A stretch of 13,742 nt of DNA. Source: an uncultured Collinsella sp. GTDB taxonomy: Bacteria; Actinomycetota; Coriobacteriia; Coriobacteriales; Coriobacteriaceae. The DNA lies in the NCBI GenBank assembly GCA_900552145.1, contig URYW01000049.1:1-13742 (forward strand). The letters run 5' to 3'. The notes beneath the pieces are model-generated. The model ran no database searches. It saw only the letters and a program-made list of their open reading frames with translations, and was not told the DNA's origin. Of the stretch, positions 5,951 to 13,742 are shown piece by piece. Position numbers and translations under genes: made by a program. Numbering within the stretch: position 1 is the first letter of the stretch; each line of letters begins with the position of its first letter.

Positions 5951-8900
5951 CTAGCGCCCGTCGCCGCCGAGCAGCGCCAGAACATCCTCGCGGGTAAACA
6001 GCGCCGACGAGATGCCGTCGCCGCCGAGCACGCTGTTGACCAGGTCGCGCTTGGACTCCTGCATCTGCATAATGCGTTCCTCAATCGTGTCCTTGGCGAT
6101 GAGCTTGTACACGGTCACGGTATGTTGCTGGCCAATACGATGCGCACGGTCGGTCGCTTGGTCCTGCGCCGCCACGTTCCACCACGGGTCGTAGTGGATG
6201 ACCACGTCGGCCGCCGTCAGGTTAAGGCCCACACCGCCCGCCTTGAGCGAGATCAAAAAGACCGGCACCTCGCCCGCCTGGAACTGTGCGACCATCTTGG
6301 CGCGGCTCTCTTTAGACGATGCGCCCGTGAGCTTGAGGAAGGCGATATCCTCCTTGGCCAGGCGCTTGCCAATGATATCGAGCATGCCCGTAAACTGGCT
6401 GAACAACAGGATGCGATGACCACCGTCGAGTGCGCCGTGCACGAGCTCCATGCACGTATCGAGTTTGGCGCTCCCCGCCTTGTAATCCTCGTAGTGTAGA
6501 CGCGGGTCGCAGCAGATCTGGCGCAGCTTGGTGAGCTCGGCGAGTACCTTGAGCTTGTCTTTCTTAAACTCGGATGCCTCGCGGTGCTGCACTTGCTGGG
6601 CAATGCGGTCCTGGTTTGCCAGGTAAAGCTTGCGCTGCTCACCGGCGAGCTGAGCCACGACAGTGTCCTCGATCTTTTTGGGCAGATCGGCCACCACGTC
6701 TTCCTTGACACGGCGCAGCACAAACGGCGACACGAGTGCCTGCAGGCGAGCGGCGCTGTCGCCCTCGGAGTGCTCGACCGGACTTTCGAAGCGCTTTGCA
6801 AACGATTCACGCGTGCCCAGCAGGCCCGGCATCAAAAAGTCGAAGATGCTCCAGAGCTCGGATAGGCGGTTTTCGATGGGCGTGCCCGTCAGAGCAAAGC
6901 GCACGCCGGCAGGCAGGCGCTTGGCGGCGCGAGCCACCTGGGTGAGCGGGTTTTTAATGTACTGGGCCTCATCGAGCACCACACGGGCAAAGTTCTGCTC
7001 GACGTACTCGTCGATATCGCGCCGCATAAGGTCATACGACGTCACGACCACGTTATGCTCAGCCACGCCGGCAATCTGCACGCGGCGCTGCGCCTTGGCG
7101 CCCACGATTGCGCAAACATCGAGCGAGGGCGCAAAGCGCTCCAGCTCGGCAGTCCAGTTGTACACGAGCGAGGCCGGGCATACCACGAGCGTGGGCTTGA
7201 TGTCCCCCGCCTCCACGCGCGCCAGGACATGCGCGATCATCTGGAGTGTTTTGCCCAGGCCCATGTCGTCGGCCAAGATGCCACCAAGGCCCAGGTGTTC
7301 GAGCGAGCCGAGCCACTGGTATCCGTCGACCTGGTAGCCACGCAGCGTGGCCTTGAGCGAGGCGGGTACCGTAAAGTCCATCTTGCCGAGCGTGTCCAGG
7401 CGCTCGACGGTACGGCGGAACGCAGCGTCGCGATCGGCCTCGAGCGCGGGCGTGCGCGCGAGCATGCTATCGACGAACAGGGTGCTCGATGCGGAAAGCG
7501 ACACGCCGTCGAGCAGGTCGACGGCATCGACGCCCAGGTCCTTGGCGAGGCCAAACGCGGCTCGAGCGCCCTCGTCCAGGCGAATGATGTCGCCGGACGT
7601 AAGGCGCGCAAACGTTTGATGGCGCTTATAGGAGTCGAGGTAGATGGCAAGATCTGCCGCCGAAAGACCGCTCGCGCCCAGTTCAACATCGAGCAGGTTG
7701 CTCTTGACGGTGGCACGCACCGAAAGCTTGGGCGCAGGGCGCACCGAGATCTGGCGTAGGTGGTCGCTGAGCATGACCTCGCCCAGCTCGGACAGGGCAG
7801 ACAGGCCCTCGGTCAGCAAGCAGAACAGGCTCTCGTCGTCGCGCTCCTCAAACGCCAGGCCGTCCTCGTAAAAGTCGAAATACAGGGCCGCCGTGTCCAT
7901 AACGCGAAACTCTGCTATCTCGTCGCGCGGCGGCACGCCCGGGCGCTGTTCTTCGAAGGGGCTTCCCGGAGCACCCAGGCTAAAGAGATCTGCCGACCAG
8001 TCGCCGTAGGAAACCGTAATCTTGCAGGTCACGAGCCCGTCGGCGACACCGATTGCCATGGCAAAGCTCGGCTCGGGCGCCACGGTGTCGAGCACGGCGG
8101 GCGCGGTAAGGTCGGTGTAGTCGCGCAAAATGGGCAGCGCCATACGACAGAACTCCCCCACCTGGTCGACAGCGATATGGATCGGCGTGCGACAGGGCAG
8201 TAAGCGAGATAGGAACGGCGCCGCATGCTGGGCAAACGCTACATCGGCGCGGCGCGCACGGCGGGTGTCGACCAGATAGGCACCGTCGCCCGAAGCAAAG
8301 CAGTATGCATCGGCCGGCAGGCGGAGATCGTAGCTGCCGCCAGCCGCCGGCGCGATTTTGGCGGCAAGGAGCGGTGGGCGCTTAGACAGAGCCTCGTCCT
8401 CCCCTTCCGGAGGCATCTCAACCGCCACGTCATAGGTGCGATGCGTCGTCGTCCCCCGCGACCAGGCGGGCTCAAAAGAGATGCTCTGGCCGCGCAACAG
8501 GTCCAGCACATATACGAAGCTATGCTCGGACAGCGGCAACTGACGCTCGGCGACAAAACCGCTGCGGACAAAGTCGTACGACGCCGAACGCGAGCTTGTG
8601 ATGTCATCGAGATAGGCAACTGTCGTCACGACAAGGTTGAGCAGCTTTGTCGACACGTCTTCGAAGGCTTCGGGCGTATGGACAAACGTGAGTTTCTTGC
8701 CATAAGAGAACGTGCCGCCGCGCACGTAGGCATCGGCCATGCCGTCGATGTCCTTGACCACGTAGGACACCGAACCGCAGCGAATGCGGAACTCGAGCGC
8801 CCAGCTAAAGCGGTCGGCGAACAGCGGATTGTAGTACGGCACCAACGAAGGCTCCAACGCCGCCTTGGGGGCATCGGGATCCACACTGCCAGCGAGCTTG

Positions 8901-9415
8901 CGGCGCATGCTCGCCAGCTCATCCATGCGTGCGTCCGAAAGATCGGAGAGCGCCGCCATGAGGCTGGGACTCGTGGGGACGGGCGCCGGAAAGGGAAAGT
9001 TGGGATTGACGGCCGGCGCTTTGAGCGCGGTGCGCGCGGGCTGTTTCGGCTGCGCCGTAAACGTGCGGACCGGCGTGCGCAAACCTTCGACGGGCTCGGC
9101 GCCACTGGCATCCAGATACGCCAGCGCCGTGGCGATGGCGTGCTTGCACATGCCGGAATAGCGGAAGGCGGCGGGGCAATCGCAGTCGTAGTCGATAACC
9201 TCGTGCTCGTCCATGTCGAGCGCCACGTGCGTCTTGTACAGGTCGCCGCGCGAGCCGCGCACCGAGCCCTCGATGTTCACGTTTTTGGAGAAGCGCGAGC
9301 CGGAGTCCTCAAACGACAGCACGGCACCGTTGAGCATGAGCGAACGCCCCTTCATAAAGGTGCCGCTCAACGCCGCCTCTTTGCGAAGCGCCTGCACAAA
9401 CGTCCCCTGTGCCAT
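5951..9415 (-). CDS. SNF2-family DEAD/DEAH-box helicase with N-terminal SWIM zinc finger
   Basis: This 1154-residue protein belongs to the bacterial SNF2/Swi2 (RapA-like) ATPases, which translocate on double-stranded DNA and remodel protein-DNA complexes. A SWIM zinc finger lies at residues 78-92 (C78, C80, C90, H92; CxCx9CxH). A long middle region of about 550 residues resembles the SNF2-associated domain of Firmicutes/Actinobacteria proteins. The C-terminal motor has Walker A DDMGLGKT with K722, DEAQ at 815-818, and LTGTPIEN. Its second lobe has LLFSQFTGMLDII, SLKAGGVGLNLT and DRAHRIGQ, and the motor looks catalytically intact. I chose the ATG at 9415 because GGAGG lies 6-7 nt upstream; an earlier in-frame start at 9445 lacks this. 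The 38-bp gap to dnaE upstream suggests one transcript. The exact substrate is unknown. Confidence 0.93.
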   Translation of the reverse strand: MAQGTFVQALRKEAALSGTFMKGRSLMLNGAVLSFEDSGSRFSKNVNIEGSVRGSRGDLYKTHVALDMDEHEVIDYDCDCPAAFRYSGMCKHAIATALAYLDASGAEPVEGLRTPVRTFTAQPKQPARTALKAPAVNPNFPFPAPVPTSPSLMAALSDLSDARMDELASMRRKLAGSVDPDAPKAALEPSLVPYYNPLFADRFSWALEFRIRCGSVSYVVKDIDGMADAYVRGGTFSYGKKLTFVHTPEAFEDVSTKLLNLVVTTVAYLDDITSSRSASYDFVRSGFVAERQLPLSEHSFVYVLDLLRGQSISFEPAWSRGTTTHRTYDVAVEMPPEGEDEALSKRPPLLAAKIAPAAGGSYDLRLPADAYCFASGDGAYLVDTRRARRADVAFAQHAAPFLSRLLPCRTPIHIAVDQVGEFCRMALPILRDYTDLTAPAVLDTVAPEPSFAMAIGVADGLVTCKITVSYGDWSADLFSLGAPGSPFEEQRPGVPPRDEIAEFRVMDTAALYFDFYEDGLAFEERDDESLFCLLTEGLSALSELGEVMLSDHLRQISVRPAPKLSVRATVKSNLLDVELGASGLSAADLAIYLDSYKRHQTFARLTSGDIIRLDEGARAAFGLAKDLGVDAVDLLDGVSLSASSTLFVDSMLARTPALEADRDAAFRRTVERLDTLGKMDFTVPASLKATLRGYQVDGYQWLGSLEHLGLGGILADDMGLGKTLQMIAHVLARVEAGDIKPTLVVCPASLVYNWTAELERFAPSLDVCAIVGAKAQRRVQIAGVAEHNVVVTSYDLMRRDIDEYVEQNFARVVLDEAQYIKNPLTQVARAAKRLPAGVRFALTGTPIENRLSELWSIFDFLMPGLLGTRESFAKRFESPVEHSEGDSAARLQALVSPFVLRRVKEDVVADLPKKIEDTVVAQLAGEQRKLYLANQDRIAQQVQHREASEFKKDKLKVLAELTKLRQICCDPRLHYEDYKAGSAKLDTCMELVHGALDGGHRILLFSQFTGMLDIIGKRLAKEDIAFLKLTGASSKESRAKMVAQFQAGEVPVFLISLKAGGVGLNLTAADVVIHYDPWWNVAAQDQATDRAHRIGQQHTVTVYKLIAKDTIEERIMQMQESKRDLVNSVLGGDGISSALFTREDVLALLGGDGR

Positions 9416-9453
9416 CACTTCCTCCAATCTCGCGCGGACCAGCAAGGTCGCCC

Positions 9454-12400
9454 TTAGATCACCGTCACGCGACCCTGGTTACCCACGATGGCTTTTGCCT
9501 CTGCCAACAGCGGAATCGAGCGTGCGTTGACCTTGGCCGGCACCTCGGCACGCAGCACACGCCCGTCCACCTGCTCGATAAAGATCTCCACGCGGTCGCC
9601 GCCCGGGTTGGCGGTAAGCACCGTGGCAAGACGCGCCATATTGCCCTGGCTAAAGCGGCTGTTGGGCACCATGACCTCAAACACCTTGGGCTTGTTGTTC
9701 TCCTCATTAAGCTCCAGTGGCACGATCTCCTGCGCGATGATCTGATCGCCGCGGTCCGAGCGCTCAAGCTTGCCCTTAATGCGCACAAACGCATCGGACA
9801 GCTGCGCGCCGGTCTCGGGATCGACCTCGCCGTACAGGTACCCCTCGGCCTCCTTGTAGGTCTTGGGGAACACCACGACCGTGGCCTCGCCTTCCATGTC
9901 CTCGAGCTGCACGATGCCCATGGGGTCGCCGTTTTTGGTCACGCGCTTGGACACGCTCGAGACCATACCGGCCCACCACAGCGCCTTGCCCTCGGGAATC
10001 TCCTGGTTGATGGTACCGCCCGTGGGGTTTTGCACCTCGTAACCGGTGTCGATCTGCGAGAACGAGAAGTCGCGCGCCTTGGCTAGCGCATACTCAAACG
10101 GGCGCAACGGGTGGTCCGAGACATAGATGCCCAGAACCTCCTTCTCCTGGCTCAGCTTAAGGTGGCGGTCCCACTCCTGGCCATCCGGATCGGGCACGCT
10201 CACCTCAAAGCCCGAGCCCTCAACGTCGCCGAACATATCGAAGAACGACGTCTGGCCGCTCGCGCGATCCTTTTGGCGCTTCACGGCGGCATCGATGATA
10301 TTCTCGGGGTTGTTCTTATCCACAAAGTGCATCATCTGGCGACGCGGATACCCCGTGGAGTCGAAGGCGCCTGCCTTGATGAGCGATTCGATCACGCGAC
10401 GGTTGGCCTGGCTCGAGTCCACGCGCTCGACAAAGTCGTGCAGCGTCTTAAACGGGCCGCCCGCCTCGCGCTCGGCGATAATCGCCTGCGCCACGCCAGT
10501 GCCCACGCCGCGGATGCCGGCCAGACCAAAGCGCACGCCCTCCTTGGTAGCCGTGAACTCGGTACCGGACTCGTTGACATCTGGCGACAGCACGGGGATG
10601 CCGTCGTGGCGGCACGCCGAGACGTAATGAACGATCTTGTCGGTCTTGCCCGTGTAGGACGTCAGAACGGCCGCCATGTACTCGTGCGGATAGTGCGCCT
10701 TGAGCCACGCCGTCTGCATAACCAGGATGGCGTAGCCGGCGGAGTGCGACTTGTTAAAGGCGTAAGATGCGAACTCAAGAACATCGTCCCAAATCTTCTG
10801 GGCGACCTCGCGCGTGTAGTTGTTCTTGATAGCACCGTTCATCCAGTGGTCGTAGGTGGTCTCGTCCGAGCCATCCTCCCAGTGGAGCACCGTCGACGTG
10901 AGCAGCTTGATCTTTTTCTTAGCCACGGGCTTACGGATACGCGAGTCCGATTCGCCCTTGGAGAAGCCGCACATCTCGACGGAGATGAGCATAACCTGCT
11001 CCTGGTAGACCATGGTGCCGTAGGTTTCGCCCAGGATGTCGTCCAGGCGGTCGTCGTAGGAGACGGCCGGCTCCTTGCCGTTCATACGGTTGATGTAGGA
11101 CGAAACCATGCCGGCGCCCAGCGGGCCCGGGCGGTACAGAGCGATCAATGCCACGACGTGCTTGTATTCGGTGGGTTTCATGTTCTTGATCGTGGCCGTC
11201 ATGCCGGCGGACTCGACCTGGAAGACGCCGGCGGTGTGGCCGGAGCCCATGAGCTTATAGATCTCGGGATCGTCAAAGGGAATCTCTTCCTCTTTGATGT
11301 CGATGCCGAAGTTCTTTTTGATGTTTGCCTTGGCCTTGGAGATAACCGTCAGCGTGCGCAGGCCCAGGAAGTCCATCTTGAGCAGGCCCATGTCGGCAAC
11401 GGTATGGCCCTCGTACTGGGTAATCTCGACGCCGCCCTTGGTGTCGAGCTTGGTGGGCACATGCTCGTTGACGGGGTCGCGGCAGATCAGAACGGCGCAC
11501 GCGTGCACGCCCTCGCCACGGGTGAGGCCCTCAATCGAGAGCGCCGTGTCGATGATGCGGCGGGCGTCGTCGTCCTTTTTATAGGCCTCGGCAAAGTCGG
11601 GGTTAAACAGATCCTCTTTGCCGGGTTGTTTTTCGAGCACCTGCTTGAGCTTGACCTTGGGGTCGCTCGAGACCATCTTGGACAGGCGCTGGCCCATGTA
11701 GACCGGGTAGTCCAGGACGCGCGCGGCGTCGTTGATGGCCTGCTTGGCCTTAATGGTCGAGTAGGTGATGACGTGGGTGACCTTCTCGGGGCCGTAGAGC
11801 TGGCGAACGTGCTCCACGACCTCGAGGCGCCGCTCATCGTCGAAGTCCATATCGATATCGGGCATCTCGGTACGCTGCGGAGACAAGAACCTCTCGAACA
11901 TCAGGCCGTTCTCGAGCGGATCGAACGCGGTGATGTTCATGGCGTAGGCGACGATAGCGCCGGCGGCCGAGCCACGGCCGGGGCCGACGCCGATGCCGTT
12001 GTCCTTAGCCCATTGCACGTACTCGGCGACGATCAAAAAGTAGGCGGCAAAGCCCTTGTCGCAGATGACCTTGTATTCGTACTCAAAGCGCTCTTTGATG
12101 TTGACGCCGCCGATCTCGCGCGTGGCCCAGTCGTCACCGTAGTGCTGGCGCAGGCCCTTCTCGCACTCGCGGCGGAACTGGCTCTCGTGCGTCTCGCCGG
12201 GATCGAGCAACGGGAAGCGCGGCAGGATGATGGAGTCCCAGTCCAGTTCCACGTAGCACTTGTCGGCAATCTCGAGCGTGTTGTCACAGGCCTCGGGGCA
12301 ATACGGGAACATCGCCCGCATCTCCTCCTCGGTCTTCATATAAAACTCCGAGCCGGTCATGCGCATGCGGTTGGGGTCGTCGACCTTGGCGTTCATGCCG

Positions 12401-13257
12401 ATGCACATGATGACGTCCTGCACGGGCGCGTCCTCGCGGCGCAGGTAGTGAAAGTCGTTGGTAGCGATGACCTTGACGCCCACCTGTTTGGCGATGTCGA
12501 TGAGCGTACGGTCCATCTGCTCGTCGGTCAGGCCATTATCGGTGGTAATGCCGTGTTCCTGAATCTCGATATAGAAGTCGCCGGGATCGAAGGTGTCGCG
12601 GAAGGTTTCGGCCCACTTGATGGCGCCTTCCATGTCGCCGCGGTCGATGTATTTGGGGATGATGCCCGCGATGCAGGCGCTCGTGCAGATCATGCCCTTG
12701 GCGTGGCGGCGCAGGTTGTCGAGCGTCACGCGCGGCTTGTAGTAAAAGCCCTGCACGGCGGCCTCGGAAACCGTCTGCATCAGGTTGACATAGCCCTCCT
12801 GGTCCTTGGCCAGAAGGATCATGTGGTAGAGCTCGGGCTTGTGGTCGCGGGCAAGGGTCTCGTCCGGCGTAAAGTAGACCTCGCAGCCAAAGATGGGTTT
12901 GATGACCAGCGGCGGCTTGAGCTCGTCGATGTTGCCCTTCTCGCCCCACATGGCCATGTCCTTCACATACTGGGCATGCTCGCGCGGGTTTTCCTCGGGA
13001 TCGGGCTCCACCAGCTCGTCGCGGCGGTCCTTTTCCAAGAAGGCCTTGTCGTGGCTCCAGGTTTTATACTCGGGCGTGTTGTGGTTGACGGCGTCGCAGG
13101 CCAGCGCCAGGTCGGGCACGCCATACATGTAGCCGTGGTCGGTAATGGCCACGGCAGGCATGCCAAGCTCAACAGCGCGATTGACCATATCCTGGATACG
13201 GGTTGCGCCGTCGAGCATGGAAAAGACAGTGTGATTGTGCAGATGGACGAATGCCAT
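9454..13257 (-). CDS. dnaE: DNA polymerase III alpha subunit (DnaE)
   Basis: This is the C-family replicative DNA polymerase of the chromosome, 1267 residues, about 100 longer than E. coli DnaE. The order is: PHP domain (HLHNH at 5-9, TDHG at 39-42), palm/fingers with GVGPGRGSAAG and catalytic aspartates D467 and D469 (PDIDMDFDDE) plus D629 (MDFLGLRTL), tandem helix-hairpin-helix region, clamp-binding motif QTSFFDMF near 1002-1009, and an OB domain from about 1090 (ALWWAGMVSSVSKR). All PHP metal ligands appear present, suggesting an active proofreading site as in actinobacterial DnaE1. About 50 extra charged residues lie within the PHP domain (roughly 55-115), and a smaller insertion follows AKKKIKLL near 782. 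The start ATG has GGAG 8 nt upstream. Confidence 0.97.
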   Translation of the reverse strand: MAFVHLHNHTVFSMLDGATRIQDMVNRAVELGMPAVAITDHGYMYGVPDLALACDAVNHNTPEYKTWSHDKAFLEKDRRDELVEPDPEENPREHAQYVKDMAMWGEKGNIDELKPPLVIKPIFGCEVYFTPDETLARDHKPELYHMILLAKDQEGYVNLMQTVSEAAVQGFYYKPRVTLDNLRRHAKGMICTSACIAGIIPKYIDRGDMEGAIKWAETFRDTFDPGDFYIEIQEHGITTDNGLTDEQMDRTLIDIAKQVGVKVIATNDFHYLRREDAPVQDVIMCIGMNAKVDDPNRMRMTGSEFYMKTEEEMRAMFPYCPEACDNTLEIADKCYVELDWDSIILPRFPLLDPGETHESQFRRECEKGLRQHYGDDWATREIGGVNIKERFEYEYKVICDKGFAAYFLIVAEYVQWAKDNGIGVGPGRGSAAGAIVAYAMNITAFDPLENGLMFERFLSPQRTEMPDIDMDFDDERRLEVVEHVRQLYGPEKVTHVITYSTIKAKQAINDAARVLDYPVYMGQRLSKMVSSDPKVKLKQVLEKQPGKEDLFNPDFAEAYKKDDDARRIIDTALSIEGLTRGEGVHACAVLICRDPVNEHVPTKLDTKGGVEITQYEGHTVADMGLLKMDFLGLRTLTVISKAKANIKKNFGIDIKEEEIPFDDPEIYKLMGSGHTAGVFQVESAGMTATIKNMKPTEYKHVVALIALYRPGPLGAGMVSSYINRMNGKEPAVSYDDRLDDILGETYGTMVYQEQVMLISVEMCGFSKGESDSRIRKPVAKKKIKLLTSTVLHWEDGSDETTYDHWMNGAIKNNYTREVAQKIWDDVLEFASYAFNKSHSAGYAILVMQTAWLKAHYPHEYMAAVLTSYTGKTDKIVHYVSACRHDGIPVLSPDVNESGTEFTATKEGVRFGLAGIRGVGTGVAQAIIAEREAGGPFKTLHDFVERVDSSQANRRVIESLIKAGAFDSTGYPRRQMMHFVDKNNPENIIDAAVKRQKDRASGQTSFFDMFGDVEGSGFEVSVPDPDGQEWDRHLKLSQEKEVLGIYVSDHPLRPFEYALAKARDFSFSQIDTGYEVQNPTGGTINQEIPEGKALWWAGMVSSVSKRVTKNGDPMGIVQLEDMEGEATVVVFPKTYKEAEGYLYGEVDPETGAQLSDAFVRIKGKLERSDRGDQIIAQEIVPLELNEENNKPKVFEVMVPNSRFSQGNMARLATVLTANPGGDRVEIFIEQVDGRVLRAEVPAKVNARSIPLLAEAKAIVGNQGRVTVI

Positions 13258-13296
13258 GTGATGAGCTCCGATGCGGGTTCGTGTTCTGACTGAACG

Positions 13297-13302
13297 ATTT
13301 TA
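13297..13302 (-). promoter_or_regulatory. Candidate -10 element for dnaE
   Basis: Minus-strand TAAAAT (5 of 6 to TATAAT) lies 39 nt upstream of the dnaE ATG in an otherwise GC-rich stretch. I found no convincing -35 hexamer at 16-18 nt, so this is tentative. The tandem repeat at 13320-13391 begins 17 bp upstream of it. Confidence 0.3.
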
Positions 13303-13319
13303 CCCCACGGCACGGACAG

Positions 13320-13391
13320 CACCCGAACCTAGCCAAACCAACACGGGTAGCTAATCACCCGAACCTAGCCAAACCCACACGGGTAGCTAAT
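13320..13391. repeat. Two tandem copies of a 36-bp sequence upstream of dnaE
   Basis: Copies span 13320-13355 and 13356-13391 and differ at one base (A at 13340, C at 13376). Each begins CACCCGAACCTAGCC and ends ACACGGGTAGCTAAT, so each contains an ACCCG...CGGGT dyad with an 18-nt loop and the palindrome TAGCTA. The 9-mer CTAGCCAAA within it also occurs at 955-963 downstream of ruvB. The repeat lies between a candidate dnaE -10 and the right-end genes. It could be an operator, a terminator-like element or a dispersed genomic repeat. Confidence 0.85.
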
Positions 13392-13400
13392 TTGGGACCT

Positions 13401-13550
13401 TCAAAAAGGGGAATGAGGGCATCCCGATATATCGAGTATTACTGGAACCCCGGCGATGCGCGGAATGATTTGTGACGAATAGTCATGTCCATCAAGAAGG
13501 CTCGACGCTTCGGGCAGCTCGTCAATCGATATATCAATTCTTGGAGACAT
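13401..13550 (-). CDS. Possible 49-residue ORF overlapping the transporter 3' end
   Basis: An open frame starts at ATG 13550, inside the last codons of the transporter gene in another frame, and ends at TGA 13403..13401. TAGGA lies 4 nt upstream of the ATG. The peptide runs MSPRIDISIDELPEASSLL and ends DISGCPHSPF. It is acidic at the N-terminus, has a single cysteine near the end, no evident signal peptide, and a repeated Asp-Ile-Ser encoded by the same codons (GATATATCG). I do not recognise a family. The 17-nt overlap with the upstream gene would permit translational coupling. It could equally be a chance open frame, because its third-position GC (about 40%) is far below that of the core genes here. 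Confidence 0.35.
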   Translation of the reverse strand: MSPRIDISIDELPEASSLLDGHDYSSQIIPRIAGVPVILDISGCPHSPF

Positions 13551-13742
13551 GTATTCCTACCATTTTCAATGAAACAACGGCGGTAATTGCTATCGCGATT
13601 GCGCCAATAACACCGAGCGCTATCTGAATGGGATATAACCCCAACACATATCCAAATACGGAGAAAAACAATGCGGAAAAGAGGGCCCTTACCATAGACG
13701 CGACGGAAAGGACCGTCGCGCGGAGATCGTCCGCTATCGCGT
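13534..13742 (-). CDS. MFS-type transporter, C-terminal fragment (5' end outside window)
   Basis: The last 68 codons of a membrane protein enter from the right edge and stop at TGA 13536..13534. The sequence ADDLRATVLSVASMVRALF matches the (N)RATVLS pattern common before the last helices of major facilitator superfamily drug/sugar exporters. It is followed by a hydrophobic span around GYVLGL and another around IALGVIGAIAIAITAVVSL, which fit the final transmembrane helices, then the short polar tail KMVGIHVSKN. No substrate can be deduced from this part. Codon use is less GC-biased than in dnaE (ATA, TTA, AGG and GTA present). The in-frame length, helices and motif argue against a chance frame. 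Confidence 0.7.
   Translation of the reverse strand, partial: AIADDLRATVLSVASMVRALFSALFFSVFGYVLGLYPIQIALGVIGAIAIAITAVVSLKMVGIHVSKN

Noticed and set aside
9416..9445. Ten extra N-terminal residues on the SNF2 helicase
   Set aside because: The extension nearly reaches the dnaE stop codon and lacks a ribosome site; GGAGG points to the ATG at 9415.
8225..9457. A 410-codon plus-strand open frame opposite the SNF2 helicase N-terminal region
   Set aside because: Low-complexity Arg/Gly/Ala/His translation, no start context, and opposite a well-supported SWIM-SNF2 gene.
10111..13293. A 1060-codon open frame on the plus strand opposite dnaE
   Set aside because: It is exactly antisense to a clear DnaE. 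The product is rich in Leu, Val, Gly, His and Asp as expected from reverse-complemented GC3-biased codons, and shows no recognisable domain.
1..13742. CRISPR array, tRNA/rRNA, insertion sequence, phage or toxin-antitoxin genes
   Set aside because: Only one tandem pair of repeats without spacers is present, and I saw no transposase, integrase, RNA gene signature or defence domain by reading.

Overview
This window looks like a chromosomal segment of a high-GC, anaerobic Gram-positive bacterium. The best fit is a Coriobacteriia member, probably Collinsella-like. This rests on G/C-rich third codon positions, strong purine-rich ribosome binding sites, an actinobacterial-style DnaE with an intact PHP site, a LexA box of the Gram-positive GAAC-N4-GTTC type, and two genes typical of anaerobes (formate-tetrahydrofolate ligase and superoxide reductase). 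The taxon is an inference; no rRNA or other marker is present.

Every gene I can support lies on the minus strand, so transcription runs from high to low coordinates. In that order: (1) the last 68 codons of an MFS-type membrane transporter enter at 13742, overlapped by a possible 49-residue ORF. (2) A 36-bp sequence repeated twice in tandem lies upstream of dnaE. (3) dnaE (replicative polymerase alpha subunit) is followed 38 bp later by a SWIM-finger SNF2 helicase, probably co-transcribed. (4) A small superoxide reductase has its own hairpin terminator. (5) Next is a 661-residue homologue of glutamine-dependent NAD+ synthetase whose catalytic motifs are replaced in both domains. (6) ruvC-ruvA-ruvB form a tight operon with TGATG junctions, apparently under a LexA-type SOS operator. 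(7) The 5' half of fhs, with its own promoter, runs off the window at position 1.

Functionally, the window is mostly DNA replication, repair and recombination (DnaE, SNF2, RuvABC), plus oxygen defence (superoxide reductase) and one-carbon metabolism (Fhs). I see no CRISPR array, prophage, insertion sequence, tRNA or rRNA. The least explained parts are the NadE-like apparent pseudoenzyme, the tandem repeat before dnaE, the overlapping small ORF in the less GC-rich right end, and insertions in DnaE. Very long open frames on the plus strand are antisense shadows of the GC-rich genes.
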